Positions 39,783 through 47,702 of a stretch of DNA of 64,000 nt are shown piece by piece (position 1 is the first letter of the stretch; the number at the start of each line of letters is the position of its first letter). The stretch covers positions 1-64,000 of IMG/VR virus record IMGVR_UViG_3300035113_000077; one strand, given 5' to 3'. The position numbers and the translations under genes are program-made. Source of the DNA: a virus. A model generated the notes under the pieces. It was not told the DNA's origin and made no database searches. It saw nothing but the letters and a program-made list of their open reading frames with translations.

Positions 39783-40746
39783 TCTGAACTCCACGATAAT
39801 CTGTTGCCAACATCGACTTAATCTTTATTTCAATTGCCCAAGTGAATAATTCTGCATGAGTAAATAGTCTAACAATATACTTTTTGCCATGATTTACATA
39901 AGCATTATTTATATCTTTAAACTTTGGATTCATAAAAGATACATAAACATTAAACTCTGCTTCTTTCAATTTCTTCAAATCTTTCAATGCACCTTTTAGT
40001 CCAGGTCTGTCCATATCAGGCACACGAATTATTTTCTTATAGTGCTTCAATAACTTTAGATCTTTATCTCTTAACACTCTACCCGGGATTCCAATTACAT
40101 CTACTCCATATTGAGATAAAACTCTTTCACCAGATAGTTTATCAATAGCACCTTCAACTAGCATTGCAACATCAGACTTTTTCTCAGGTACTCCATACAA
40201 AGTCTTTTTGCCCTTTGAATTCTTATAGCGCAGAAATTGCTTTCCTGTGAAATCTCTTCCAATGTATCCATAGAGCTTATCTTTACGAAAAATAGGTAGA
40301 ATAATTCTATTGCTATATGGACCAGCAAGGCAGAAGCCAATCTGATATTTTTCAATTTGTCTATCACTTATTCCCCTATCCCTCAAGTAATGATAAGCTT
40401 TACGAAAGTCTTTATCTTTTTTCAGTGGCCATAATAGTTCAAATGATTTAGGTAGCTGACCATCGAATTCTTTCTTTTCTTCAATCCGAGAAGTTAGTTC
40501 TTCGATGTTTTCTTTTTCTATTTCTAATTTCTTAAGAACTTTATCTATAGTATCATGTCTAGATGCCCATGAGCAGTTAAAACAATAAGCAACATTCTTT
40601 TTTACATTGATTCCTAATCTAAATCTTGTATCTAATGTTTCACCTTGGTCAAAGCAAAATGGGCAACAGATATTAATTTCATTTGGTTTATCATCGCTAG
40701 CATGATTTTCAATTCCACGAATATCTAATAGCTCTTTGAAATTCAT
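39772..40746 (-). CDS. DnaG-type primase
   Basis: 324 aa from the ATG at 40746. The zinc-binding module has C28, C31, C55 and C58 (CCPFC and YCFNC). The Toprim domain has Glu198 (LVEGAIDKL) and Asp244/Asp246 (RVPDMDRPG). The shortened DnaG-like layout (zinc finger, RNA polymerase core, no helicase) is typical of phages with a separate DnaB-like helicase, which is encoded just upstream. Confidence 0.88.
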   Translation of the reverse strand: MNFKELLDIRGIENHASDDKPNEINICCPFCFDQGETLDTRFRLGINVKKNVAYCFNCSWASRHDTIDKVLKKLEIEKENIEELTSRIEEKKEFDGQLPKSFELLWPLKKDKDFRKAYHYLRDRGISDRQIEKYQIGFCLAGPYSNRIILPIFRKDKLYGYIGRDFTGKQFLRYKNSKGKKTLYGVPEKKSDVAMLVEGAIDKLSGERVLSQYGVDVIGIPGRVLRDKDLKLLKHYKKIIRVPDMDRPGLKGALKDLKKLKEAEFNVYVSFMNPKFKDINNAYVNHGKKYIVRLFTHAELFTWAIEIKIKSMLATDYRGVQNVS

Positions 40747-40748
40747 TC

Positions 40749-41174
40749 TTATTGACCCATTACGCAACCAGGGCTAATACCTACTGCTTCGCTCCAACAA
40801 TATCCATCTTTATATTTTTTAATTCTAATAATATCATTTTCTTTTAGCATTGAACAAACTTGAATATGGTCTCCCCACGCACGAAATGTCATTTGCATAT
40901 TATCCACTTCAACATTAAATTGGCAACCTTCAATTTTATAAACTATAGTTGATTTGTCATTTTCTTTACCAGCAATTGCTCCAACAATGGCCCCCGTTTT
41001 TCCTGCTACTAACCCACCTACAATTGCACCCGGTATAGTATCATCTTCATTATTCTTAGTTTCAGGTTGAAGTAATATTCTTACATCCGTAACTTTTGCT
41101 TTTAATTCAAGTGGTGGTTTATCTATTTCACATCCAATTACAAACAATATAAATATTACAAAAATACTTTTCAT
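40749..41174 (-). CDS. Phage lipoprotein with glycine zipper
   Basis: 141 aa. MKSIFVIFILFVIGCEIDKP is a lipoprotein signal, with lipobox VIGC and the modified Cys at 15. The mature part has a glycine zipper (GAIVGGLVAGKTGAIVGAIA) like outer-membrane lipoproteins and small pore-related proteins, then a beta domain with more cysteines (EGCQFNVEV, IQVCSML, GYCWSEAVGISPGC). It lies between helicase and primase. Phage lipoproteins often block superinfection at the cell surface, which is a guess here. Confidence 0.7.
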   Translation of the reverse strand: MKSIFVIFILFVIGCEIDKPPLELKAKVTDVRILLQPETKNNEDDTIPGAIVGGLVAGKTGAIVGAIAGKENDKSTIVYKIEGCQFNVEVDNMQMTFRAWGDHIQVCSMLKENDIIRIKKYKDGYCWSEAVGISPGCVMGQ

Positions 41175-41175
41175 A

Positions 41176-42543
41176 TTAGTCCTTTTCCTTCTTTGCTTTC
41201 TTAGCTTCTCTTCGATACTGTTTTAATGTTCTATCTCTGTCAAAGAACGTACCGTGCTCGAAGTCACTAAAGATGTTCCATCCAATTTCAGACTTATCAT
41301 TTTTGTTCTTGGTAACATATATGAATTTACTATCATCACCCCAATCACCTTTACCTACACCTATGCAACAAAAACTTTTCTTGATCTTACCATAATCTTC
41401 CCCGATCAATTCTTTGGTAATATATTTCTTACCTTCACCTTTTCTATTTGTCTGAGCAGCAATCCATCCAAGAAGATTCCTTCTTGCCATTAATCGTCTA
41501 TAATCTTTATGGATATCAGATAGTTCCATTCTTCTACCGGCAGCATCCTTACCATACTTAACTGCCGGTTCGATTTCTTCATCATAGTCTGTTAGAATGG
41601 CATCAGCAATGAATCCTTTATTTCTTTCTCTCTCCCAAATTTCTTCTATTCTAGCAACAGATACTCCACCTTCAGTTCCATCTATAATTTTTAATCTAGA
41701 ATGAATTAGTAATTTTATCTTTCTAAACTTTCTTCTAAATTTCCTATTCTGATCACCAAGTTCTTTTGTAGCTATTCCAGTTAATAAGGCATCAAATCTA
41801 TCTTCAGTAATTTCTCTATTATCTTCAAGAGTAATATAAATAACATTTAAGCCTTGTAGGATATAAGCAAATGCAATCCAAATCAATAAAAGTGATTTTC
41901 CATTTCCAGAAGGGGCTAAAGCAATTCCATATTGCTTTCTAGTAATAGCTCTAATACTTTCATCCCACGGATCAATTAGTAGTAGTGGATATCTAACAAA
42001 TCGTTTCTGAGCTTCTCTACGTTTTATTCTATCTTCTGTATTGGTTAGGTAGTCAGTTGATTCATGCTTATTCTCACTGAAGCTCTCAACACCATTCATG
42101 CATATCTTGTACCACTGTTCGTCGGATAATTCACCTTTTTCCAATAGCTCAGCAGCACGTTCTACAGCTATTTTCTTCAGTCTATTCTTTTTGAATTTAA
42201 TTACTTTTTCAGCTACTGAATCTACTGATATAATATCTCGTTTTGTATCGCTAACTTCCTTTACAATTTTGAGAAGCTTTTCAGTTTGCTTCTCACCCAT
42301 TTTCTTTTCATCAGCATAGTCAATGATGAAAGTTCTAAGTAAAGGACCAATTGGTTCTCTAGTCTTATTCCAATGTTCAAAAGCTAATTTCGCAATTGTA
42401 TGATTTTCATAACCATCATCTTTACTTACTGGTTTAAAGTCATCAGCAGATAAAAGGTATCCAGTATCACGTAAAAAATTTCTATCTCTACAAATGAAAC
42501 TAAGTAATATCTTTTGAAACTCAATGTCTCTGATGATATTCAT
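41176..42543 (-). CDS. DnaB-like replicative helicase
   Basis: 455 aa. Walker A APSGNGKS is at 210-217, then YITLEDNREITEDRFDALLT. The Walker B region is ADAILTDYDEEIEPA, and the H4 motif is WIAAQTNRKGE. The N-terminal domain is helical (residues 1-180). This ring helicase works with the DnaG-type primase two genes downstream. It lies 2 bases before the lipoprotein gene. Confidence 0.9.
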   Translation of the reverse strand: MNIIRDIEFQKILLSFICRDRNFLRDTGYLLSADDFKPVSKDDGYENHTIAKLAFEHWNKTREPIGPLLRTFIIDYADEKKMGEKQTEKLLKIVKEVSDTKRDIISVDSVAEKVIKFKKNRLKKIAVERAAELLEKGELSDEQWYKICMNGVESFSENKHESTDYLTNTEDRIKRREAQKRFVRYPLLLIDPWDESIRAITRKQYGIALAPSGNGKSLLLIWIAFAYILQGLNVIYITLEDNREITEDRFDALLTGIATKELGDQNRKFRRKFRKIKLLIHSRLKIIDGTEGGVSVARIEEIWERERNKGFIADAILTDYDEEIEPAVKYGKDAAGRRMELSDIHKDYRRLMARRNLLGWIAAQTNRKGEGKKYITKELIGEDYGKIKKSFCCIGVGKGDWGDDSKFIYVTKNKNDKSEIGWNIFSDFEHGTFFDRDRTLKQYRREAKKAKKEKD

Positions 42544-42547
42544 TTAG

Positions 42548-43087
42548 CTAAAATTTCCCACTCTTATAAATCTTAGCTCCTTCAACACTAGGATCATTAT
42601 TATATCTACCTTTATACAAATGTTCTTCACGAACTTCTTCATGTTGAAAGAAAACTACTTGACCAATTCTAATTCCTGGCTTCAAAATAATACGTGTGTA
42701 GTTTGTCATATTCTTAAGTTCCATTGTTAGAACACTATTATGCCATCCCGGGTCACACCACCCAGCCATCATATGACTAAGTCCACATCTACCAGCAGTA
42801 CTTTTCATTTTAAATTCTGCACTAATATTTCTAGGAATGAAAAACATTTGCTCTGAACATCCTAAAATAAATTGACCAGGAGAAAGAACATAACCATTAC
42901 TAATGTCCACTTTTTGCATTTCCATTCCAGTTTTATTTATTTCAATTGTTTTATCACAAATAGTTTCAGTAAATATTTCTTTTCCAAGAGTTATATCTAT
43001 GCTAGCAGGATTCATTAAGTCCATTGTAACATTTGTAATAACTCCATTTTTAACTAGTTCTTCAAGTTTATGTCTGACTAATATCAT
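42548..43087 (-). CDS. dcd: dCTP deaminase (Dcd/DUT superfamily)
   Basis: 179 aa. MKSTAGRCGLSHMMAGWCDP is the Dcd motif (S96, R100 region), and VLTMELKN carries the catalytic Glu123. The ending KPGIRIGQVVFF follows the family. It turns dCTP into dUTP for thymidylate synthesis with ThyX. A dUTPase is the close alternative. GAAGGTG precedes the ATG and a CTGTATAAT motif lies 21 bases upstream. Confidence 0.85.
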   Translation of the reverse strand: MILVRHKLEELVKNGVITNVTMDLMNPASIDITLGKEIFTETICDKTIEINKTGMEMQKVDISNGYVLSPGQFILGCSEQMFFIPRNISAEFKMKSTAGRCGLSHMMAGWCDPGWHNSVLTMELKNMTNYTRIILKPGIRIGQVVFFQHEEVREEHLYKGRYNNDPSVEGAKIYKSGKF

Positions 43088-43108
43088 TTATTTTCACCTT
43101 CATAAAAG

Positions 43109-43117
43109 ATTATACAG
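43109..43117 (-). promoter_or_regulatory. CTGTATAAT promoter motif
   Basis: Coding strand CTGTATAAT, 21 bases before the dCTP deaminase ATG. It overlaps the last codons and stop of the upstream gene (TCT GTA TAA), which may be why the stop is there. Confidence 0.55.
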
Positions 43118-43724
43118 ATTCGCGAAGTTGAACTATTTGGTCTAAAATATCTTTCTTCAATTCTTTCATTGCTTCACTTTCAAATTGTTCGTTTGCCATA
43201 GTTGCTATTCCTTCTGATCTAGGTTTTATAACTGGTGGATTTCCTCTAAGTTTATATCTTAAGTCATTTGCAAAATTTTCACATTGCTTCTTCTTATTCC
43301 ATCTTCTAACTAGCTTTATATACTGATCTTGAGTTGGCCTATAAATCCATCCTTCACTTTTAGCTTTAATGAAGTTTCCAAATGATACTATATAGATTCC
43401 ACGAAAGCCATGACTATTACCTAAATTTCTAGGTTGAACATCATTCCATTTAAGATTCTTTAACTCTTCTTCAGCTTCATTCAAAACTCCAAGGAATGTA
43501 TTTCTTTCGATTGTAATTTTTCTTACTGTATTGTCGAATAGTTCATATTCTTGGTCTGGAGTAAAAGCCTTAGAGCTATTTTTTATTGTACGTGTCACAA
43601 CATCATTGGCTAGTCTATTTATTTTCTCTTCTACTGATATGGATTGTTTCTGTACTGTTTGTTCCTTATTTCCTTCAACTGTTTCTGGTTTCTGCTGGAT
43701 AAGTTCTTCTCTCTGCTCTTCCAT
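43110..43724 (-). CDS. Hypothetical phage protein
   Basis: 204 aa with AAGGAAATC before the ATG. The N-terminal 40 residues are Gln/Glu-rich and probably unfolded. The rest is helical with a conserved-looking middle (NSHGFRGIYIVSFGNFIKAK, EGWIYRPTQDQYIKLVRRWN). It overlaps the upstream gene by 94 bases in another frame. No family is recognised. Confidence 0.65.
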   Translation of the reverse strand: MEEQREELIQQKPETVEGNKEQTVQKQSISVEEKINRLANDVVTRTIKNSSKAFTPDQEYELFDNTVRKITIERNTFLGVLNEAEEELKNLKWNDVQPRNLGNSHGFRGIYIVSFGNFIKAKSEGWIYRPTQDQYIKLVRRWNKKKQCENFANDLRYKLRGNPPVIKPRSEGIATMANEQFESEAMKELKKDILDQIVQLRESV

Positions 43725-44227
43725 TTGATTTCCTTCTTATACTTACTAATAAAATGCTGAGGATTATGTGCTTGCAGGATGCTGGTAAATCTAGCTTTCT
43801 TTCTTCGATCTTTTCTTGGTTGAATAAGACTTACAATTCGATCTTTTTCTGCCTGTTGCCAAGTTGACTTATTTTCACCATTGGGAAACTCTCTAAATAT
43901 TCTTTCTCTAATTATTTCTTCTGACTTCCTACCCACTAGAGTTGCTACTCTACATCCTAAAGATGATTTAACTTTGAATCTACTAAATTGCTTTGACCAA
44001 ATCTTTATAAGAAATTTAAGCATCCATCGAATACTAACTCTATACCTATCTCGCCAAGTATATAATGTCAATAACCTAAGCTCATCGTCGTGCTTTAAAT
44101 TGTACAATCTACGATTGAAGTCTTCCTTTAATACTTCATTGATAATAACTCTAAGTCTAAATATTCTTTTCTGGAGTCTTAGCTTCTCTTGCTTGTAGAA
44201 TCGTTTCTTAAGTTTCTTTTGATTCAT
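43631..44227 (-). CDS. Basic hypothetical protein
   Basis: 198 aa and very basic (KLKKRFYKQEKLRLQKRIFR, LIQPRKDRRKKARFTSI). The last 31 residues overlap the next gene in another frame, an unusually long overlap. It is probably nucleic-acid-binding. It lies just after the GC-rich patch in the direction of transcription. No family is recognised. Confidence 0.6.
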   Translation of the reverse strand: MNQKKLKKRFYKQEKLRLQKRIFRLRVIINEVLKEDFNRRLYNLKHDDELRLLTLYTWRDRYRVSIRWMLKFLIKIWSKQFSRFKVKSSLGCRVATLVGRKSEEIIRERIFREFPNGENKSTWQQAEKDRIVSLIQPRKDRRKKARFTSILQAHNPQHFISKYKKEIKWKSREKNLSSRNQKQLKEIRNKQYRNNPYQ

Positions 44228-44239
44228 TTATCATATTTC

Positions 44240-45110
44240 TCCTCTGCGTTCTCCCGCGCCACGGTGTTACTTTGCTAATTTCAATCGTCTAATCTCTGAT
44301 CCTAATTCCAAAGCATTAAATTCGGGCGGCGATAGCACTGCGATTACCACACCGTTCTTAGTAATGCTGAACACTTTTCCCATTTGTGCCTGAAGCAGAA
44401 TGTCTCCGGGGGTGCGCCTGAAGTCCATAGCTGTTATCGTTTCTGTCTGGCCCGAGAGAGCAACACTTTTTGCCAACGTTTTACGTGTTCTCTGTTGTAT
44501 AACGAGGGTTCGGTCAGATGTGAGCCTAATAACGCCATCTGCAAGCATCTTCAATAATTCAGTTTTCACGTCTCCATCTGCAATCCCTTGCCCTGACAGT
44601 TTCTCTAAGAGAGCCACTGGCTTTATTGGAACGCTAGCTAAAATTTCGTTGTGAATGCTCATTTCCCTCCTTGGTTGCGCTCTCCGGGGATGGAACGGGG
44701 CTGGGTTCTTCTTCAGGAAGGACTTCAAGGTATCCCGAAAACCCCCATGATGGTTTCTGTTTTGGCTTCGGCCCCTGCCCCTGTGCGCCGTATCCGTGCT
44801 GGCGCAGAATGGCTGTAACTTCAGAAATGCGAGTGTGTTCTGGAGTTTCTTCAAACACTTGGTAATATTTGTCAATCTCCCTCGCCACTTCCTCTACCGG
44901 GGCGCTCTGGGCCGCAAGTCTCTTTCCGTATGCGCGTATCCAGTCCCAATCTGGATTACACGGACAATGTTCAACAATAGTTCCGTCTGGCTTAACGATA
45001 TTCGCCATCACGTTGTAATTGGCTCCGCAAATACCAATGCTTTGACAGTCAAACTCTTCACCGCATCTCATACAACGATGTTTGTGCTTTCTCGCCCGTG
45101 CAGTAATTTC
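44240..45110 (-). other. GC-rich patch of foreign composition
   Basis: Single lines counted by eye give about 43-63 percent G+C here, against about a third in the flanks (32 percent at 45121-45180). It covers all of the antitoxin-like gene and the last three quarters of the gene upstream. No inverted repeat, integrase or transposase is seen at its ends, so it looks like a mosaic replacement, not a transposon. Confidence 0.75.
44267..44662 (-). CDS. Phd/YefM-type antitoxin-like protein with N-terminal winged-helix-like part
   Basis: 131 aa from the ATG at 44662 (GGAGGGAA upstream). Residues 73-115 follow the Phd/YefM pattern: TITAMDFRRTPGDILLQAQM, then GKVFSITKNGVVIAVLSPPE. Residues 1-60 look like a small winged helix (VALLEKLSGQGI, LKMLADGVIRL). 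No toxin partner lies beside it. The gene is GC-rich and thus a recent import. It could neutralise a host toxin or regulate transcription. Confidence 0.6.
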   Translation of the reverse strand: MSIHNEILASVPIKPVALLEKLSGQGIADGDVKTELLKMLADGVIRLTSDRTLVIQQRTRKTLAKSVALSGQTETITAMDFRRTPGDILLQAQMGKVFSITKNGVVIAVLSPPEFNALELGSEIRRLKLAK

Positions 45111-45260
45111 TGTTATATCGCTTTTATTAGTTTGACAATCTTCAGCTACATGACCAATATGAGAAAGAATTTCTTTGCGAATTATTACAGCACGTTTATG
45201 AGCTTTAAGATTCCATGATCCAATATCCAAAAGTTCATCAAGCAATTCTTTGACTTTCAT
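44634..45260 (-). CDS. Chimeric zinc-finger protein
   Basis: 208 aa from the ATG at 45260 (ATGA overlap; AGGAAGGAATT upstream). Residues 1-50 are encoded by AT-rich sequence and the rest by the GC-rich patch, so the gene is a mosaic. CMRCGEEFDC is a zinc-type motif, followed by CGANY and HCPCNPDWDW. The last 60 residues are Pro/Glu-rich and unfolded (VLPEEEPSPVPSPESATK). Function is unknown. The junction is near 45110. Confidence 0.6.
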   Translation of the reverse strand: MKVKELLDELLDIGSWNLKAHKRAVIIRKEILSHIGHVAEDCQTNKSDITEITARARKHKHRCMRCGEEFDCQSIGICGANYNVMANIVKPDGTIVEHCPCNPDWDWIRAYGKRLAAQSAPVEEVAREIDKYYQVFEETPEHTRISEVTAILRQHGYGAQGQGPKPKQKPSWGFSGYLEVLPEEEPSPVPSPESATKEGNEHSQRNFS

Positions 45261-45505
45261 TTCCAATTCCTTCCTGTGAGAACACAGCTAATAGCAATAG
45301 CTTTACTGCTTCCAGTAAATTGACCTTCACTAAGAATTGTGCAATTCTCTTCAATTCCACTATCCTTGTCATGAAGGATAATAGCTCCAACTTGATCAGA
45401 AAGTTTCTGTACATATAAAACTTCTATTCTTTCAGGAGCACTAGCTTTTACTTTATCTACTTTATCATTGTTGTCATCAATTATAGCTAATGTTAACAGC
45501 ACCAA
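45257..45505 (-). CDS. Small exported or anchored protein, probably frameshifted at its start
   Basis: 82 aa if TTG at 45505 is the start, but no ribosome site supports that. The frame is open upstream to KQIFFVILILVLLTLAII, a perfect signal anchor, and an ATG-Lys start (45545) lies in another frame. Removing one A from the AAAA at 45539-45542 would give MKFSKQIFFVILILVLLTL as a normal signal start. The mature part is DNNDKVDKVKASAPERIEVL and onward, with two Cys. Either the sequence has a 1-base error or the gene is newly broken. Confidence 0.55.
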   Translation of the reverse strand: MVLLTLAIIDDNNDKVDKVKASAPERIEVLYVQKLSDQVGAIILHDKDSGIEENCTILSEGQFTGSSKAIAISCVLTGRNWK

Positions 45506-45550
45506 AATTAAAATTACAAAAAATATCTGTTTTGAAAATTTTCATTCATT

Positions 45551-45832
45551 TCAGTTTTCTCTTTCTGCTATCAATGTAACTTTATGCTTAGCTGAACCAA
45601 ACTTCCCAATTCCAAAATTCTTCATCACTCCAGTAAATGCTAGTGGCTCTGATCTATATTTTGTCTGCTGAGTAATCATCAGTTCCACTACAGCTTTAGG
45701 TGGAAGCCTCTTCAGATACTTAATTAATTTCCTCACTGATAATGGTCTATTTCTCTTTTGAGTTTCTTTACTTATTTTTTCAATTACTCTAGAATATTCA
45801 ACTAGAAAATTATCTTCTCTTTTAATCTTCAT
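45551..45832 (-). CDS. Hypothetical basic protein
   Basis: 93 aa. LSVRKLIKYLKRLPPKAVVE is a helical basic core, and the C-terminus is beta (KHKVTLIAEREN). It overlaps the upstream gene by 11 bases. No family is recognised. Confidence 0.65.
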   Translation of the reverse strand: MKIKREDNFLVEYSRVIEKISKETQKRNRPLSVRKLIKYLKRLPPKAVVELMITQQTKYRSEPLAFTGVMKNFGIGKFGSAKHKVTLIAEREN

Positions 45833-46220
45833 CTTGTTTTATCTCTGACTTCTTCAACAAGCTAACAACTTTCTCTACATTAGATGTTGCAGCTTTAATC
45901 TCACTAGACTTTTTATTTGCCTGTTTAATTATCTCTGCAATCAATTCGTCTAATTGATCTGATAATTGAATTCTAATATTACGACTACAGTCATTCAATG
46001 GAGTTATTGAATTTAGTGATTCTACATAGATTCTCCATTTACCATTGTGTTTTTTATAGACTAAATATAATTCAGATAGCTTTGTTGGAATACTAGCTTC
46101 TACTCCAAAGTGTTTCTGAGCTAGAATTTCTTCTAAATCTAAAATTGCTTTTCTTAATTGATCACTTGCTTCATTTATACTTCTAGCTGCTTCTTCAAAA
46201 TCTTTTTCATAAAACTGCAT
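45822..46220 (-). CDS. Hypothetical helical protein
   Basis: 132 aa from the ATG at 46220, with AGGAAAAG upstream; 46244 is possible. It is a long helical protein (FEEAARSINEASDQLRKAIL, LDELIAEIIKQANKKSSEIK), likely a coiled coil. It lies in a series of small genes between the GC-rich patch and the UvsW-like helicase. No family is recognised. Confidence 0.65.
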   Translation of the reverse strand: MQFYEKDFEEAARSINEASDQLRKAILDLEEILAQKHFGVEASIPTKLSELYLVYKKHNGKWRIYVESLNSITPLNDCSRNIRIQLSDQLDELIAEIIKQANKKSSEIKAATSNVEKVVSLLKKSEIKQDED

Positions 46221-46230
46221 TTTTCTTTTC

Positions 46231-46569
46231 CTACTTAATTTCATTTAACTTATTGATTTCAGCAACAGCTAATCCTAGCTTATATCCTGCATAAAAAATA
46301 TCAACTAATGAATCTCTAATTGGCAATTCTTCTATAAACTTCAATTTATCTTCCGATGATTGTGAACTTAAATCTTTTGGCATCAATAGCATTCCAAGTA
46401 AGCTAATCATCCCTGTTGCTTGGATTATAGCTTTAAACTTTTCACTGTTGATTAATGCTTTGACTATTAATTGAAAATCTTCTCCATTTTTAATTCCAAA
46501 ATTTGTTTTGCTGTACTGATGCATTTTAACTAAAATTTCATCAATCTGAACTGCTGATATCTCTACCAT
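46231..46569 (-). CDS. Hypothetical protein
   Basis: 112 aa. It is helical with two hydrophobic stretches (AIIQATGMISLLGMLLMP, DIFYAGYKLGLAVAEI) that may touch the membrane. It is the first gene after a 144-base palindrome-rich intergenic region. No family is recognised. Confidence 0.65.
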   Translation of the reverse strand: MVEISAVQIDEILVKMHQYSKTNFGIKNGEDFQLIVKALINSEKFKAIIQATGMISLLGMLLMPKDLSSQSSEDKLKFIEELPIRDSLVDIFYAGYKLGLAVAEINKLNEIK

Positions 46570-46713
46570 TTCTTTTCTCCTATTTACATATACATTATGT
46601 ATTATGAATAACGGTTATATGTAACATATACATATACGTTTATTAGTTATTAACTATAGCTCTATAACTTAAGTTATGATCTTATACTACTTCGTAGTAT
46701 AAGAAAGAACTTT
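46570..46713 (-). other. Palindrome-rich AT-rich intergenic region
   Basis: 144 bases with no ORF. It contains ATATGTAACATAT (46617-46629, 6+1+6), ATAACTTAAGTTAT (46664-46677, perfect 14-base palindrome) and the hairpin CTTATACTAC/GTAGTATAAG (46681-46703). It is a candidate regulator-binding or origin region within the replication genes. Confidence 0.6.
46681..46703 (-). terminator. Hairpin after zinc-finger gene
   Basis: A perfect 10-base stem (CTTATACTAC/GTAGTATAAG) with a 3-base loop, starting 10 bases after the stop of the gene at 46714. No U-tract follows, so it may block decay or transcription weakly. Confidence 0.5.
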
Positions 46714-47166
46714 CTACTTGAACTCTGGATTTCCAGCACACATAAACTTTCTTTCCAGAGATGATAACTTTTGTTTACTAGTCTTAACCCATCTACCCTT
46801 CGGAGAGAATTTTGTGTAAATCACTGATTTATTTCTCTTTAAATAAAACACTGGTAGTGGTTCGTTGGATTTGAATGTAGTCTGTTTATCTTTCCAGATA
46901 ACTTTCTTTTTTCTTGTAGCTTTAATTCCAATAGCTCTCTGGTTTCTTTTAATTTTACGTTTCTTAGCTTTATCTTTATCTTCACACTTACTACAAATTG
47001 TTTTTCTACCTTCTACTGTATTTTTACATTTCAATCGTCTACATCTAAAGATATCACCTTTACTAAAATGAAATCTATCGAAACACTTTTGTGGTTGAAA
47101 TCTCTCTGGTAGTTGTTTTCTATCATCTTTGGTTCCACCACAAGTTGGACATTTATCTTTTTTCAT
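46714..47166 (-). CDS. Zinc-finger basic protein
   Basis: 150 aa. Cys pairs CPTC (6-9), FRCRRLKC and TICSKC give two likely zinc sites, with basic linkers (KKRKIKRNQRAIGIKATRKK). It probably binds nucleic acid. It overlaps the next upstream gene by 4 bases and is followed by a hairpin. No family is recognised. Confidence 0.65.
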   Translation of the reverse strand: MKKDKCPTCGGTKDDRKQLPERFQPQKCFDRFHFSKGDIFRCRRLKCKNTVEGRKTICSKCEDKDKAKKRKIKRNQRAIGIKATRKKKVIWKDKQTTFKSNEPLPVFYLKRNKSVIYTKFSPKGRWVKTSKQKLSSLERKFMCAGNPEFK

Positions 47167-47357
47167 ATGGTCTCACCAAAGAAGTCTTTAATTTTATCTT
47201 TGCACGGAAGACAAATTGTCAATGTAACTTCTTCACCAAATTGAATTAGTGTAAATGCACCTTGATCTATGGTGTTCTTACAAAATACATTTGCACACCT
47301 AGTCTGTAACCATCCAGATTTTATAGGCTTATCAGCTTTAATTTTTTGTTTTTTCAT
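47163..47357 (-). CDS. Small zinc-ribbon-like protein
   Basis: 64 aa from the ATG at 47357; 47366 is an alternative, but it lies only 2 bases after GGAG. CANVFC and TICLPC are two Cys pairs for one zinc. A beta hairpin (GAFTLIQFGEEVTLTI) lies between them. Function is unknown. Confidence 0.65.
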   Translation of the reverse strand: MKKQKIKADKPIKSGWLQTRCANVFCKNTIDQGAFTLIQFGEEVTLTICLPCKDKIKDFFGETI

Positions 47358-47375
47358 TGTGACCATTACTCCAAT

Positions 47376-47666
47376 TTAATTCCACTTTTGTAGTTCAGAG
47401 TGCTCTGTACCTTCAGAAGCTCTTTCACCATTTTTAATACGTTTCAAAGCATCTTCTAAAAGAAGAATCGCACAATTTTTACAAAGCTCAGCTTCCCTTA
47501 ATTTTCCATTATTATGAACTCCACTATTGTTTTGTATTCTCACGTGAAGTCTTTCCCAACAACTTCCCTCTGATAAAGATGTTACAATATCAATTGAGTT
47601 ACTATACGTTTTCAATTTTTTATTACATTTATCACAATTATACGTTCTACTAATTAATGTTGACAT
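47376..47666 (-). CDS. Small zinc-binding phage protein
   Basis: 96 aa. CDKCNKKLKTY at the start and ELCKNCAILLLEDALKRI near the end form a four-Cys zinc site, the layout of a frequent phage gene with a central beta domain (WERLHVRIQN). AGGTGA lies just upstream and a CTGTATAAT motif 18 bases upstream. Confidence 0.7.
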   Translation of the reverse strand: MSTLISRTYNCDKCNKKLKTYSNSIDIVTSLSEGSCWERLHVRIQNNSGVHNNGKLREAELCKNCAILLLEDALKRIKNGERASEGTEHSELQKWN

Positions 47667-47683
47667 TATTGTTCACCTAATAT

Positions 47684-47692
47684 ATTATACAG
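47684..47692 (-). promoter_or_regulatory. CTGTATAAT promoter motif
   Basis: Coding strand CTGTATAATATATT, 18 bases before the ATG at 47666, with an AGGTGA ribosome site between. This is a normal leader length if transcription begins about 7 bases after TATAAT. Confidence 0.55.
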
Positions 47693-47702
47693 AAAGTGAC
47701 AT

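Noticed and set aside
44267-44875. Extended 202-residue reading of the antitoxin-like gene
   Set aside because: The extra 71 residues are His/Arg/Pro-rich, lie within the upstream gene in another frame and lack a ribosome site. The ATG at 44662 has GGAGGGAA.
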